DNA of 64,000 bases, taken from contig JALRME010000020.1 of NCBI GenBank assembly GCA_026120035.1, positions 744,001 to 808,000 on the forward strand, written 5' to 3'. A model generated the notes under the pieces. That model made no database searches. It saw nothing but the letters and a program-made list of their open reading frames with translations, and was not told the origin of the DNA. Below are positions 11,207-22,360 of this stretch, in pieces. The stretch comes from Coleophoma eucalyptorum (Eukaryota > Ascomycota > Leotiomycetes > Helotiales > Dermateaceae). The position numbers and the translations under genes were made by a program. The stretch's first letter is position 1, and every line of letters starts with the position of its first letter.

Positions 11207-12313
11207 ATGTCGGCGCTTAAGCACATCCAAAGTCTCAAAGCTGCGCTGCCATGGATCCAGACACCCCTTGTTATATGTGCTCCCATGAAAAACATTGCTG
11301 GCCCAGAACTTGCCGTCGCAGCCTCTGAAGCTGGTGGCCTCGGGTTTATTGGACCTTGGAACAAACCGGAAGACCTCAGCCAACGGCTTGAAGAGGCTTC
11401 TAAGCTCGTACAAAAATCCAACGTTCTATCGGGTTTTGTTCAAAAGCCAACAACCACTTCGCGATCTGAGATTCTCCCCATTGGAGTTGGTATCCAGACG
11501 TGGACGGGAGATCTCCGGATTACGTCGGAAATACTTTTGTCAGTTGCGCCCGCAGTGGTATGGCTCTTCGCACCTCGGCACGGGCAAAAGGAACTGGACG
11601 AGTGGACTCGAGGCATCCGACAATCTTCGCCACGGACTCACGTCTGGATTCAAGTTGGTTCGGTTGCCGAAGCGCGGGCTGCAGCAGAAAGTAGCAATAG
11701 GCCTGATGTGCTCGTAGTCCAAGGCGCCGATGCGGGAGGCCATTCGCGAACTCGCGGCGCCGGTATTGTGACCCTCCTACCCGAAGTTATTGATACTTTG
11801 GAATCTAGCACTGGTATAGATATATCAATTCCGCTTATTGCCACTGGAGGAATTGCCGATGCGCGGGGTGTCGCCGCTGCACTGGTGCTGGGCGCTTCCG
11901 GGGTGGCCATGGGGACAAGATTTTTGGCATCGAAGGAAGCAGTCATCAACCCAGGATATCAGAGACACGTGCTTGCAGGGGGTGATGGCGGGCAAACAAC
12001 TGTTAAAACGCAGTTGTACAATCACTTACGAGGAACCATGGGTTGGCCGGAAGAGTTCAATGCACGTGGAATCATCAATCAATCCTGGAGGGATCATGAG
12101 CAAGGGATGGCATTTGAAGTGAACAAAGAGATGTACGAAGTCGACATGAAAAAGGGTGAGGCTGGTTGGGGAGAAAATGGACGCATGGCTACTTATGCTG
12201 GCACTGGCATTGGGCTGGTGAAGGAATTAAAAAGTGCTGGTGAGATTATTAGGGAAGTTCGTGATGGGATTGGAGGCGCTTTGCAAGCTACCACATCTAC
12301 CCTGAAAATGTAA
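11207..12313 (+). CDS. Nitronate monooxygenase (2-nitropropane dioxygenase family)
   Basis: This is an FMN-dependent TIM-barrel oxygenase that converts alkyl nitronates to carbonyl compounds and nitrite, protecting against propionate-3-nitronate-like toxins in characterised members. It is a single exon of 368 residues starting at the ATG at 11207. Key blocks are TPLVICAPMKNIAGPELAVA near the N-terminus, GADAGGHSRTRGAG with the family's catalytic histidine at residue 179, IPLIATGGIADARG (209-221) and LGASGVAMGTRF (228-239), the last two being the FMN phosphate-binding loops. The frame upstream lacks an ATG, so this start is firm. It is 197 bases from the 3' end of the convergent methyltransferase gene. 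Confidence 0.92.
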   Translation: MSALKHIQSLKAALPWIQTPLVICAPMKNIAGPELAVAASEAGGLGFIGPWNKPEDLSQRLEEASKLVQKSNVLSGFVQKPTTTSRSEILPIGVGIQTWTGDLRITSEILLSVAPAVVWLFAPRHGQKELDEWTRGIRQSSPRTHVWIQVGSVAEARAAAESSNRPDVLVVQGADAGGHSRTRGAGIVTLLPEVIDTLESSTGIDISIPLIATGGIADARGVAAALVLGASGVAMGTRFLASKEAVINPGYQRHVLAGGDGGQTTVKTQLYNHLRGTMGWPEEFNARGIINQSWRDHEQGMAFEVNKEMYEVDMKKGEAGWGENGRMATYAGTGIGLVKELKSAGEIIREVRDGIGGALQATTSTLKM

Positions 12314-12510
12314 TATCGGACATGATGCTTAGCAATGGATTTCAGCAATCATTTACGGAGTTGATGTAGGGAACAAGGGTGACTATTCAGATTGCGATAC
12401 GGTACTCGACCAGCAAAAGCAAATGTCAGTTGAGGCACAACCAACTTTTATTGACAATCTCCAATAATTGCTTTCCTTAAAAAATGGCCATGGTCTTGTG
12501 TACGAATGCA

Positions 12511-14260
12511 TCACTTCTCCAATGGCTTTTGACCATAAACGATATATCTGAGAAAGCCCAATTAGATGATGCTGGAACATTGATGTGCAAGTAAGAACAT
12601 AAGGCACTTACATAGGTCCGTACGAATGGATTTTCGGATCCTTTAGCTCTTTCCTTACGTCAATCAAGAAAAAATCTACTTCTTCTTTGGTCCACCCTAG
12701 AATTCGAGTAAAGGCAGCAAGACAGATACTCTCCAGCCCCCCGTATACGTTTGCTAGACCCCAAGTACCTGTTACGCAGGGTAAGTTATACATCTTCAGG
12801 CTTCGCTCGGGACAAAATTACCTAGCTCCTTTGCCTTTTTGTCTTTAGGCCAACGACCCATAGGCCATCTATATTGGACTTCAACGACATTTTCAAAGCC
12901 AGCCGCCTCAAGCTGTGCCTTGTAGTGTATGGCGCTATCAATAGGTCGACCAATAGCCGCACACCCTTGAACCATGAGGTCGCACCACTTTTTCAGCGCA
13001 GAGTCGGGTGGGAAGGTGTCATCATCTGTTCGCATGGGAAAACAACTATCTGCTAGCTCAATATAGCCTCCTGGGTTAAGGTTTCTGCAGTTTGTCAATA
13101 GACAACTCTGCAAGTCAGAAAAAATATCATTGTGTCAATGCTTACGCGAAGGACTGTTCAAAAAACTTTGGCCAGTTTGTGAAGGAACCGGTAAGCATCC
13201 TTGCATAGATGAAGTCAAACTTCGAGGAGAAGTTCCAGGATTCCTCCAAGTCATCAATTTGGAATGAAAGATTTGCTGGGAGGCTAGATTATGATTTCAT
13301 TAAGTTGATGCACCATATTTGAGAGACGTTTGTCTATAAGTGAATGGCTTTATACTCACAATGATGGCTGTCTAAGGAATCGTAAGCTTCTATTTTCATC
13401 AAATGTTGGCTTAATATTACTTACATTGGACTGAGATCAATGCCAAGGACCTGTTGATCCTTGTTAAACAATCCTCAGCTTTTGTAGGCATATAAAACAT
13501 ACCTCGGTCTCAGGATGCTCGTCAGCTAAGATTCGTTAGTACTGTTTATCACCAGGTATAAAGCTTGAAGACTTGCCAAAATCAATTGCCCAGATCCCTG
13601 TTCCAGTACCCTTTTGTAAAACGGGAAATTAGCAATATTACAATCAATGCATTGGATGTGAAACATACTGCGTCCAGTACACGATGAAGTTGGTTTTCTT
13701 TGCCTGCGGGACTGATAAATAATTTATCTCCGCACGTTAAGAAAAACATATGATGCTGTAAATCTAACATCACAATTAGAATTATTTCTCTACTTCAAAA
13801 GCAGTTATGCAATCACCAAGGCGGTCTTGCTCAATCTATTCACAAGTTATTGATGTTTGAATCATATAGGGTTATGCTGAACTCGCCTCGTCATTGGGCA
13901 TCAAGTATTGTTCTAAAGCACCTATTAGCCCACGATATTATGATAGATAAATGTACTTACTTTCTTCCTTATACTTATGATATGTTCTCCCATTTTCCTC
14001 CCGGTGCTTCCGAATAGTGTCGGTGATACTAGTGGTAGAGCTTGCGACGCTGGCCTAGTATCGTGTAAGCTTCTAGAATTCTACGTGGAGCACTAGTGCA
14101 CGTACTAAATCGAGGGAAGAGTCATGATCGTTCCAGTCATCTCCCTAATTGATAAAGGCTGTTAATATGGCAATTAATCTCTCAATGAGGAAGGGTAGCA
14201 CACCTCTGCAGTTAGTGGGGCATCGAGAGGTGCATCTACTGATTGCGAAGGATCTGCCAT
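12511..14260 (-). CDS. LaeA-like SAM-dependent methyltransferase, 14 exons
   Basis: This is a class I SAM methyltransferase of the LaeA-like family, whose members influence or tailor secondary metabolism; the substrate is unknown. I join exons 14204-14260, 14106-14144, 13961-14054, 13887-13921, 13817-13835, 13669-13763, 13577-13610, 13503-13525, 13425-13450, 13360-13371, 13146-13283, 12822-13084, 12612-12768 and 12511-12547, giving 342 residues, the usual length. Motifs in order: YHKYKEE, YLMPNDE, EQDRLDLQHH, the SAM motif LDAGTGTGIWAIDF (111-124), DEHPE, VLGIDLSPIQP, FIYARM, LNPGGYIELAD, RWPKDKKAKELG and VYGQKPLEK before the stop. Two introns (13836-13886 and 13526-13576) need GC rather than GT donors, since nearby GT sites break the frame. 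Exon 10 is 12 nt. The frame is intact, so the gene is probably functional. Confidence 0.88.
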
Positions 14261-15487
14261 ATTATCTCAAGTACACTTTCGTCGTAGTGGCATTAATTAA
14301 CAGTGGCTGCTACAAAGGATGCTTAAAGATATATACGAAGAGTCATAATAGGTTTGCGGTGAAACTTTGAGAAAGGGCTTGGTATTTGAACCAAGAAAAT
14401 GTCCAATAGATTGGGAATACCTTATTAAAGAAGCAAGTCCGATGCGGGAGGAGCCTTGTTTGTCGTAGTTCGTCGTCGATTGACATGATTTCTGTACTGC
14501 GTATCCACTAAAGTTAACGCAATCAGCGACTTGCATATGGTTAGCGGTCGGACGAAGGAGAAATCATGCCATTTGGTTGAATGATTATTTGATTGCAGGG
14601 AACCATATTAGATGGTTTCCCGATGCAACAGGCTAAAAGCTATAATTGGCTAGAGAAATCCAACATATTCAACTGCCTGTTTCGTACTTGTATTATATTG
14701 AGTCCAACACCAATGCTGTAGTGCAGGATTAAAAAAGATTAGGGATGCTAGGTTGAACCCCAAATAAAAGTAAGATCAATATATCTTCGTTATGGCCGAT
14801 AGCATCTCATCAAGGTCCGTGAGCCACCGCAACATTAGGTGGGACAAAAGGTTTCTCCAGAGTACGGCCCGAGCCACTCAGCCAAGATAATGGCTATGCA
14901 ATACGAAAGTTACAATAAAGCTATACGGAGTAAGCTTGCACTAAACCTAAATAGTAATTACAATAGGTATTACATTACCCCCACATTTGCATTACCCATC
15001 CCTCCGCAGATCCTCCGGTGCCTGCATTATTGATACGATCATCTGGGTTCCACGCCATCATCAAAGCTAATGCGTGCTACTGTATAGATAGTCATTCCAG
15101 AAACCATTGTGCTACCAGATGAGGTGCTAAATCTGAATCGTCGTCAGTTCTATCCTGCTACGCAGAGCAAAAGTTAGGTTATATGATAGCACTTGGCGGA
15201 ACTAGAACTATAGAAAGATCTTATTTCATAATTCTAGATAATTGATATATTTTATTTAAGGAACATGATTGGTGTACTTATTAACAAAGATTTAAAAGAG
15301 TAAGTAAACGTCTTGCCATATCAGACTTGTATAACCGGTGCTGTAAGCCTTGTACTAAAGTTGTTAGTAGAAAGCCTGATTGCCTCCTTCAACATTAAGA
15401 TAATGATCTTTCCCGCTATTGACAACTCGTGGAATCGTTTAATATGTTTGTGCAATCATATACTGCAACCCATTACTATTACCAAAA
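14261..15487. other. Intergenic
   Basis: This is 1,227 AT-rich bases with only short unsupported frames. The promoter of the methyltransferase gene lies at the left end and the 3' side of the MFS gene at the right. Confidence 0.5.
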
Positions 15488-17344
15488 CTATGAGGCAGAT
15501 TCCACGTCTTTCGCCTCCTTGTTTCGCATATTAATCTTACGTCTTTCCTCCTCAGCCGCAAGTCCCGTCTTCGTGACCTGATGTTCCTTACTTAATACAT
15601 GCTGCCCAATAAAGAAACTTAGACACAGTCCCAACCCCGCAAAGGCTACGTACATAATCCACATCGTGCCCAAACTCTTGTAGTATGCATCCTCTGCAAC
15701 TACTCTTTGCGCTGGAGGAAGCTGTTTCACAATCCCAACACTTGCGCCGGCGGAGCCGCCAGACAGCTCGTTCGCGAGCGCTGTCCCCAAAGGCCCCACA
15801 AGAGAAGCATATTTCTTCTTCATCTGATTCTGGAACACAACGCCTCCGATAACAACGGAGATAGCCGTCGACAAAGTCCTAACGAAGCCGAAAGTTGCGG
15901 TCGCGGTTGCAATGTCGCCAGGTTTTACATGGGATTGCAACGCAATTAGAGGAGCTTGGAAATTCGGTCCTACTCCCATTCCAAAGATGATTTGGAAGAT
16001 AATGATTTTTGCCCAGTTGGAGGTTACGGGCAAATCGATGAAGAGACCTATGCCGAGCGTCATGATGGTGAAGCCGAACCAGATGGGTGGGAGGTATTTT
16101 CCAGTTTTCTTGATGAAAATTCCGGTCGAAACGGAGCAGAAGGAGAGTGATAGTGCGAACGGTAACACGTAAACGCCTGACAAGAGCGGGCTAGCGCCAA
16201 GGACTGCTTGAAAATAGAGCGGGAGGTAGTATGTTGCTGAGATGAAGACGAAGCCGTGACAAAAGCATGCACCAAGCGCCGCGGCGTTGCTAACATTGCT
16301 GAAGATACGGGTGGGCATGACGGGGTATTTTGCCAGTTTCCATTCGTTAAGGACGAAGAGACCGGTGGCGACGACGCCAAAGACAATAAGGCATATCACT
16401 GTTGCAGAGTCCCATGGGAAAGAAACGCCTCCAAATTCCAATCCCAAGAGTAGCATAAGTGTGCCGCCAACAATCGTCAGACTTCCAGCCCAATCGACAG
16501 CTTTCAGACCATCCCAGACCGGTGTTCGCGGGCTTTCGAGCTTCAGGAAGAAGAATAGAAGGATAGTGACAGTTCCAGTGATGGGTACTACAAATTATCA
16601 GCTTCCCTCCATTGAGTTTACATCCAAGAGATGCGACTTACGATTGATATAAAAACACCATCTCCAAGAAACTTTCTCTGTAAACACGCCTCCCAGAACC
16701 GGTCCCAATGCACTCGCCAACGCCCAGGTCATACCCACCAATGCAAAATACTGTCCACGATTCCGCATACTGAATAGATCACTAATACAGATATTGACCA
16801 GAACCAGGAGTCCACCTCCCCCAATGCCTTGTATTGCTCTCGCCGCAATTAACATACCGATATTAACACTTGTCGCCGCCAGCGTACTCCCCACGAAGAA
16901 AACACTACTCGCACATAGTAAAATGGGTTTGCGACCCCAGATATCGGAAAATTTCCCCCACGAGGGAATACTGGCGGAGTTTGCAAGCAGGTACGCAGAT
17001 CCAATCCAGGTGTAGCCAGCACTGGAGTGGAAATACTCGGAGATCGTGGGCAAAGCCGTCGTTACGATTGTAGTGTCGAGCGCCGCGAGGAAGACAGAGG
17101 CGCAGAGACAGAACATAATGATCGTCGTCTGCAGCTTCGTTCGCGAGGCTTCTGGGTCCGTGGGTAGGCCATTCGCAGCATCTGGAGAGGGTACATTCTC
17201 ATCCGCGTTGGTGACAGTGGCATTGGAGGAGGAGGAGTCGGGAGGTGCTTGGACTTGCGGTTTCTCCCCCAGATCAGATGTACCATCGGTCTGTGTCGCT
17301 CCCCCTGGTGAAGACGGTCTCGGGGTTAACTTAAGGTCGTCCAT
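15488..17344 (-). CDS. DHA2-family MFS drug:H+ antiporter
   Basis: This is a 14-helix plasma-membrane efflux transporter of the DHA2 group, the family that includes mycotoxin and siderophore exporters. Exons are 16642-17344 and 15488-16587, with a 54-nt intron, giving 600 residues. About 70 polar N-terminal residues precede helix 1. Motif D1 is visible as LDTTIVTTALPTI, motif A as GKFSDIWGRKP, motif B as AARAIQGIGGGGLL and motif C as ALGPVLGGVFTEKVSWRWCFYIN, spliced into LPITGTVT. The C-terminus is charged (EEERRKINMRNKEAKD). The substrate is unknown. It stands alone, without biosynthetic core genes nearby, although a LaeA-like methyltransferase is 1.2 kb away. Confidence 0.92.
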
Positions 17345-18128
17345 TGGTAGCGACTCTGTTGGAGCAATCGACCTGGCGCCTGCGACCCTTCTTGATCTGA
17401 TACTGAAGAAGGCATTCCGAGAAATCTCCCCAAACCGATATATTCGTCATGGCCTGAAAAAAAGATCGCGCCGAAATTGAGGAGTCGCACCATTCTCTTG
17501 GCCAATGATATCATGCCCTGCTTGATTATAGCAGGGGTGCTCGGAGTCAATACAGGGACAAATGCCGGAAGCGAGCTCAGTCGGGATATGGTAAAGTTTG
17601 GTTTATACCTTTCTTCCTAAACTCTGAATCAGGATCAAGGTTATCGATTGGTTTGGTTACAATTAATAATAATTCTTCCCTTTATTCGCCCATAATGTTA
17701 GCACGGCTGAAGGAAATGAGTCATGTGACTACGCGACCTATACCCACCTGTAAATAGGCCTTATAGATAGTCTTCACTTTCACTCCACATAGTCGATGCA
17801 TAGTCAATCCTACCCCTATCATGATCCCCAAGAACATCAGTGTAACAGATCCTATTACCTTTATCTGTATGATAAACATAATGAAATTAGCTAGACAAGT
17901 AAGCTCAGTGTCATTATTTACTATTAGATGTACCTAACAGAACTAACTTAGTGATTTCCTAATATCAGAGTCAAAAAGCAAATTTGTGGGTGACTTTGTT
18001 ACTTCTATCTTATGATAATTATATTAATTTATAATCTCTATTTTAGAGGTTCAAACAAAAGATGTAAAAACATCTATCACGTGACAATAGTTATTTACAC
18101 AGTCTATCTTCATGTAGCGCCTGCTGAT
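17345..18128. other. Intergenic
   Basis: This is 784 bases: the promoter of the DHA2 gene on the left and the 3' side of the acid phosphatase on the right. A CACGTG word lies at 18078-18083, but downstream of the phosphatase, so its meaning is unclear. Confidence 0.5.
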
Positions 18129-19684
18129 CTAGCTGCTGCATAGAGCAACAATATCGCTTGGGACGAATGGCTTCAAGATACTGATTAAAGTGGTAAGTGG
18201 GAGCCAGTCGAGAACGCCGTGGATAGTCTCAACAGGCTGGCCGCTTAGCAAGACTCTAGAGTAAAACTTATTCTTCGTATCATTGGTTTCCCTGCAATTC
18301 AGTTAGCAAAACCTGCAATGAACGGGGAATATGAAGGGATGAGAACTATATTGTGCAAGAAACAAAAAGACATACCAGATCTCGAAAGCAATGTTGGAAC
18401 CCATGGCTGGCCATCTGAGCTGATTGATGCCCAGGGCACCCAATATTGGGCCGACATCACCGTCGTGAACAAAGTTGTGGCTGTACTTAAGAGTAGAGTT
18501 ACCGGCTAGAACAGCCTCGAAATGGGTGACAATCTCGCCAATGAAAAGACCCTCAACCATCTGAATGTACTCAGTGACGTTAGGGTTGTTGCGCCACCAG
18601 TAGTTCCATTCCCAGTCACCAGCACGGAAGACCTCTTCAGCTTGAGCCATGGTGACACAGGATGTGGGGTCAGTCTCGCTGCAAGGAAGAGTATAGCCGT
18701 TGCAAAGACGTCCTTGGAAGTTGTCTGAAAAGTGGTCGAAGGTGCTAGTCCATGCGCTGGTGTTGGCCCCAGTGATGTCACCAAGGCTCTGGAGGAGAGA
18801 GGCTGTAACGGTCAAGTGCTCGTTCCAGAGATCGGTGGACTCGATCGCTGTGAGAAGGTTGCTCTTCGCACTGCAAGAGTAGCCGGCGTTCACGGTATCC
18901 ACAGATGAGGTTTGCTGCATCAGGGGAAGTGAGCCATTGTAGCTGGGCCATAGACCACGCAAAACACCTCCAGCGGTTTGTTGAGTCAAAGGAGACTCGG
19001 TGGATCGGAGCCAGACGCTGTTGTCTGGAGATTTTGGGATCAAGCCGAGCTTCTGTCCGTAGACGGCCCAAAGATCCTTACCGTGCTGGACGCCATCAAG
19101 CATACCACCCACGGTCAGCTGAGGATACTGGCAAGATCCTGGAATGAAAGATGCAACGAAGGGGTTGGTAGGGTCAGTGTACGTCTTGCCGTAGACTGGG
19201 AGGGGTGCGACGCCAGATCTAGGAGCGGCATATAGATATGGCAGGATATTGTCACACTCAAAGGGAGCAGCCTGGAATGTTCATCAGTCATGTGGAGATC
19301 AGGTGGGTGCTCCAATGGGTGCGAATTGGAGTTCACTTGACTAACCTCTCCGTACGGGAAGATGTTGTAAGGTGTACGTCTCTGATGGCGCTGCACGTAC
19401 TCGAGGTACTTGATCTGTCCCGTCACATTTCCGTTGGCAATGGCCGCTGGCAGCTTGTACTCCTGCGTGCGGGGATGGGGCATAGTGCAGTAGTCATAGC
19501 TGCCATAAGAAGCATTGGAAATAGAGGTTCTCGTCTGGGCAGTGTAGACCCCCCCAAAGGTACCCATAGACGCATCGGAAATGTAAGATGTATCGTTAAG
19601 GTTAGGAGGATAGAAGGTCTCGAGCGGAGTCAGGGCCAAGGCCGGGCTGACAAGGGCAGCAACACCAACAGCAAGAGACAACAT
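18129..19684 (-). CDS. Secreted histidine acid phosphatase (clade 2)
   Basis: This is an extracellular phosphomonoesterase of the histidine phosphatase superfamily, branch 2, releasing phosphate from organic esters. Exons are 19346-19684, 18376-19271 and 18129-18291, giving 465 residues. The signal peptide is MLSLAVGVAALVSPALA. The catalytic N-terminal motif is R99-H100-Q-R-R-T-P105 (family consensus RHGxRxP, here with Gln for Gly), and the proton donor motif is H382-D383 in NFVHDGDVGP. Many N-glycosylation sequons (NDT, NAS, NVT, NGS, NTS, NST) and cysteine pairs suit secretion. I rejected the in-frame ATG at 19849 because it would bury the signal peptide. It is divergent from the PI-PLC-like gene, with a shared promoter carrying Pho4-type boxes, so phosphate-starvation induction is likely (inference). 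Confidence 0.9.
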
Positions 19685-19773
19685 TTTGAGGCGATAAAGA
19701 GCAATTGATAAGCGACGACAAGAAAGTCGGCAAGGGCTGCAGAACCACGACCCCGTCCAGGCACAGGTCGGTT

Positions 19774-19780
19774 TTATATA
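19774..19780 (-). promoter_or_regulatory. TATA box for the acid phosphatase
   Basis: TATATAA followed by AAC reads on the minus strand about 90 bases before the ATG at 19684. The position is right for a fungal core promoter. Confidence 0.5.
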
Positions 19781-20111
19781 TCTAGAGCGTTCCAGTCTTT
19801 CCTGTATTCCCGTGTTCCGGTCTGCCACGCATCCCACCATTCCCGCCAATCCAATCGTACGGTACAGACCTTACCTGGCCCTGCGTAATGTGCCTAGATT
19901 AAATGCACCGAACAGAGCAGGCAGACGGGGTCGCTAAAAGGCTTGAATCTGCGTAAATCAAGATGTAGCAAGACCGGACTCCCTCGCCGCACAGCCCAGA
20001 GCCAATCAAAGCCTGGTTTCGTTGCACACGTTGCCCTGATCGGCGAACCCAGCACCGATAATCTGGGTGTTATAGTTCCAATCACACTTATAAGCCTTTG
20101 GCGGACGGGAG

Positions 20112-20117
20112 CACGTG
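20112..20117. promoter_or_regulatory. CACGTG E-box (candidate Pho4/NUC-1 site 1)
   Basis: The context is GCACGTGC, a palindrome, 275 bases before the PI-PLC ATG and 428 bases before the phosphatase ATG. Confidence 0.5.
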
Positions 20118-20132
20118 CTGATGACATTCGAC

Positions 20133-20142
20133 CCCACGTGGG
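20133..20142. promoter_or_regulatory. CCCACGTGGG E-box (candidate Pho4/NUC-1 site 2)
   Basis: This is a perfect 10-bp palindrome that contains the Pho4 high-affinity core CACGTGGG on both strands. It lies 16 bases past the first E-box. Confidence 0.6.
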
Positions 20143-20303
20143 TTGAGCCCTGTCCGCCATCCTAGAATGTGCTCGCAAGGTGGAGATGTCCTTCATTTAG
20201 CTTGATTATTCCCCCACTTATGCCTCTGGGATGGTTGTGCAGAGCGACTTTGGCTGTCGGGACCTGGTTGCTGCACGATGGCTCGTCGGTCGATGCAGGC
20301 CAA

Positions 20304-20310
20304 TATATAA
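20304..20310 (+). promoter_or_regulatory. TATA box for the PI-PLC-like gene
   Basis: TATATAA lies 82 bases upstream of the ATG at 20392, the usual spacing for a TATA-driven fungal promoter. Confidence 0.5.
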
Positions 20311-20391
20311 GACCTAGACTCGCAATTGCTGAAGTGACCTCTAGGTTGCCCATCACTGGTCCGTTCCTTTGTCTTGCACGCTCTTTGTATC

Positions 20392-21561
20392 ATGTTGGCT
20401 TTCGTCGTTGCTGCATTGGCCTCCCTGAGCGCTTCTGCCCTCGCCGGTCCTACCTATTCCAACACTACCTCGCTCGCCGACTTGGCTCTCCAGAAAGTCT
20501 TGCAAGATGCTGCCCCGATGTTTGGCGACTATGCCACATCCAACGCCACGACGGCAACGTGGATGAAGTCCATTGCTGATTCCACCAAGATTGTCCATAT
20601 GAATATTCCGGGTGTCCATGATGCCGCAACCTGGAACTATTCCTTGGCAACTCAGGAATCTCTGAATCATGTTACCGCACTGGATGGAACCACTCCAGCA
20701 CCACCCCAGTACTATCGGTGCCAGGAGAAGTCCATGGTCGATATGCTCAATGCTGGAATTCGTGCTTTTGACCTCCGTTATGCCTTCGACACCACCAACA
20801 CTACGCTTGTCTTTTGGCATAGCGCTGCTCTCCTTTCGGAGACTGCTACTTTGGATGATCTCATGTTCGGGTTCTACAAGTGGCTGGACGATCACCCAAG
20901 CGAGGCTCTCTTCCTCTCCTTCCAATACGAAGGTTCCACAACCCTCTACGGTAGCAATGACGCCGACGTTCAGCTTGAGCTGTTTGCCACGCTGACCACT
21001 CCTGCCGCTCAGAAGTACATCTTGCAGACCAAGGATCAGTTTGGAACGTTAGGTGAAGCGCGAGGCCACATCACTCTCCTCCGTCGCTTTGACTTCGATC
21101 AGCTTCCAGCCGAGTATGAAGAGGCTATCCCCGGCATCCACTTCTCACCGTCCCTCTGGACCGACAACTCCCCAGATATCACACTGGTGTACAACACAGA
21201 GAAGAATTTGACCGCCTATATCGAGGACTTCTACGAAACTGATGCTCCAATTGGCACAAACGCTTCTCTGAACATCCAGTGGAAGTACAATGCCACCACG
21301 GCCCACATCCAGAAGGCCACCACCATGTATCCAGACAGCTTGTTCTGGACCTGGGCTTCCAGTGAATACACTAGCAACCTTCCAGCTGAAACTCCAGAGA
21401 TAATGGCCTTGGGCAACGGTACTGCATACACCCCGCTAGGTGGAGTGAACCAGCGCCTGATTCCATTCTTTCAGAAGCAGAAGGGAAAGAGAGTAGGCAT
21501 GGTCATGTTTGATTATTATGATGTACCGTCTAACCTCGTTGAGACGTTCTTGGAAATTTGA
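20392..21561 (+). CDS. Secreted PI-PLC X-domain phosphodiesterase
   Basis: This is a predicted extracellular phospholipase C-like phosphodiesterase of the PI-PLC X superfamily, cleaving phosphoinositides or similar phosphodiesters. It is a single exon of 389 residues. The signal peptide is MLAFVVAALASLSASALA. The two catalytic histidines are visible as H76 in MNIPGVHDAATW and H143 in LVFWHSAALL, with the Arg/Asp block GIRAFDLRYAF (122-132) between them, as in bacterial-type PI-PLCs. Several sequons (NTT, NAT, NYS, NLT, NAS) agree with secretion. The ATG at 20392 is the first in frame that gives a signal peptide. A divergent histidine acid phosphatase shares its promoter. The two enzymes could act in series, with phosphodiester cleavage followed by monoester hydrolysis (inference). 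Confidence 0.88.
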   Translation: MLAFVVAALASLSASALAGPTYSNTTSLADLALQKVLQDAAPMFGDYATSNATTATWMKSIADSTKIVHMNIPGVHDAATWNYSLATQESLNHVTALDGTTPAPPQYYRCQEKSMVDMLNAGIRAFDLRYAFDTTNTTLVFWHSAALLSETATLDDLMFGFYKWLDDHPSEALFLSFQYEGSTTLYGSNDADVQLELFATLTTPAAQKYILQTKDQFGTLGEARGHITLLRRFDFDQLPAEYEEAIPGIHFSPSLWTDNSPDITLVYNTEKNLTAYIEDFYETDAPIGTNASLNIQWKYNATTAHIQKATTMYPDSLFWTWASSEYTSNLPAETPEIMALGNGTAYTPLGGVNQRLIPFFQKQKGKRVGMVMFDYYDVPSNLVETFLEI

Positions 21562-22360
21562 AGAGGACTTAGGAGGAAAATAAAAGGGCTTTGATGAGAA
21601 GAAGGTATTTAAAATAGAAAGTTTCTGAAAGAAATAATGTATATCATAAGCGAGCTGGAGACAACTGAATAAGACATGAAAGTGCGTCAACGCTGTCACC
21701 AACATTGAACTTACCCCTCTGATGGGTAGTCCAAAATCTTTTAGCCTTGACTCCACAGCATTTTTGGGGTGATTGATGATTCCCGGTCTTTGGAGAAGAA
21801 TCAACCGACCGATACTAGAGCAACAAGCTCGTGAAAGGTTCAGTCCCCAGTAAATCACCTACTTTCCAAAATGCTGCTTTGACTTAGCGCTGATGTTAAG
21901 AGCAGGTCTCGGATCAGCGTACTTTATATTTCAGGGGTTTTGCGCTAGAGCTGTATGATTTTTTACTTACAATCTACTCGATTCCTGGCCGCTGATTCTT
22001 GATCTTTGAAGCTGTACATCAAAATCCGGCCATTTTGTTGAATAATTAAAGTAATATCGATGTTATGTATCCTATCCAAACTAAGCTACAGTGGTCGTTT
22101 CCTATGCATGCTGATCTAGCTCATTCAATCACCACGGCTTGTTGATGTAACACCGTCATCCATTATACCAGAGCGGCTTGTTGTCATAGAGGTATTTTTT
22201 TCTTCCTCTCGGATCCTAGAGCTTTCTTGTCGCTGAGTTCTGAAAAAGGATATAGTGGTCGAAATGCTAACTACAATTATAGACCCCTGGAGTTCTAAAG
22301 AATATAGAATATCTATTTTAGCAGTTAGTATTGCCTTGCTTTATAGCAACCGTGTACCAT
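21562..22360. other. Intergenic
   Basis: This is 799 bases, the 3' flank of the PI-PLC gene and the 3' side of the rhodopsin-domain relic. No gene is recognised. Confidence 0.45.

Larger units (their letters stand above)
19685..20391. promoter_or_regulatory. Shared divergent promoter of phosphatase and PI-PLC genes
   Basis: The 707 bases between two divergent start codons contain two CACGTG E-boxes 23 bases apart and a TATA box for each gene at about 85 bases from its ATG. CACGTGGG is the high-affinity site of the phosphate-pathway bHLH factors Pho4 and NUC-1. Co-regulation by phosphate limitation is the inference. Confidence 0.65.

Noticed and set aside
18078..18083. CACGTG word beyond the acid phosphatase
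   Set aside because: It is downstream of the gene's stop, not in the shared promoter, so I did not count it as a phosphate box.
19685..19849. Upstream in-frame ATG of the acid phosphatase
   Set aside because: Using it would place 55 residues before the signal peptide and run into the TATA box.
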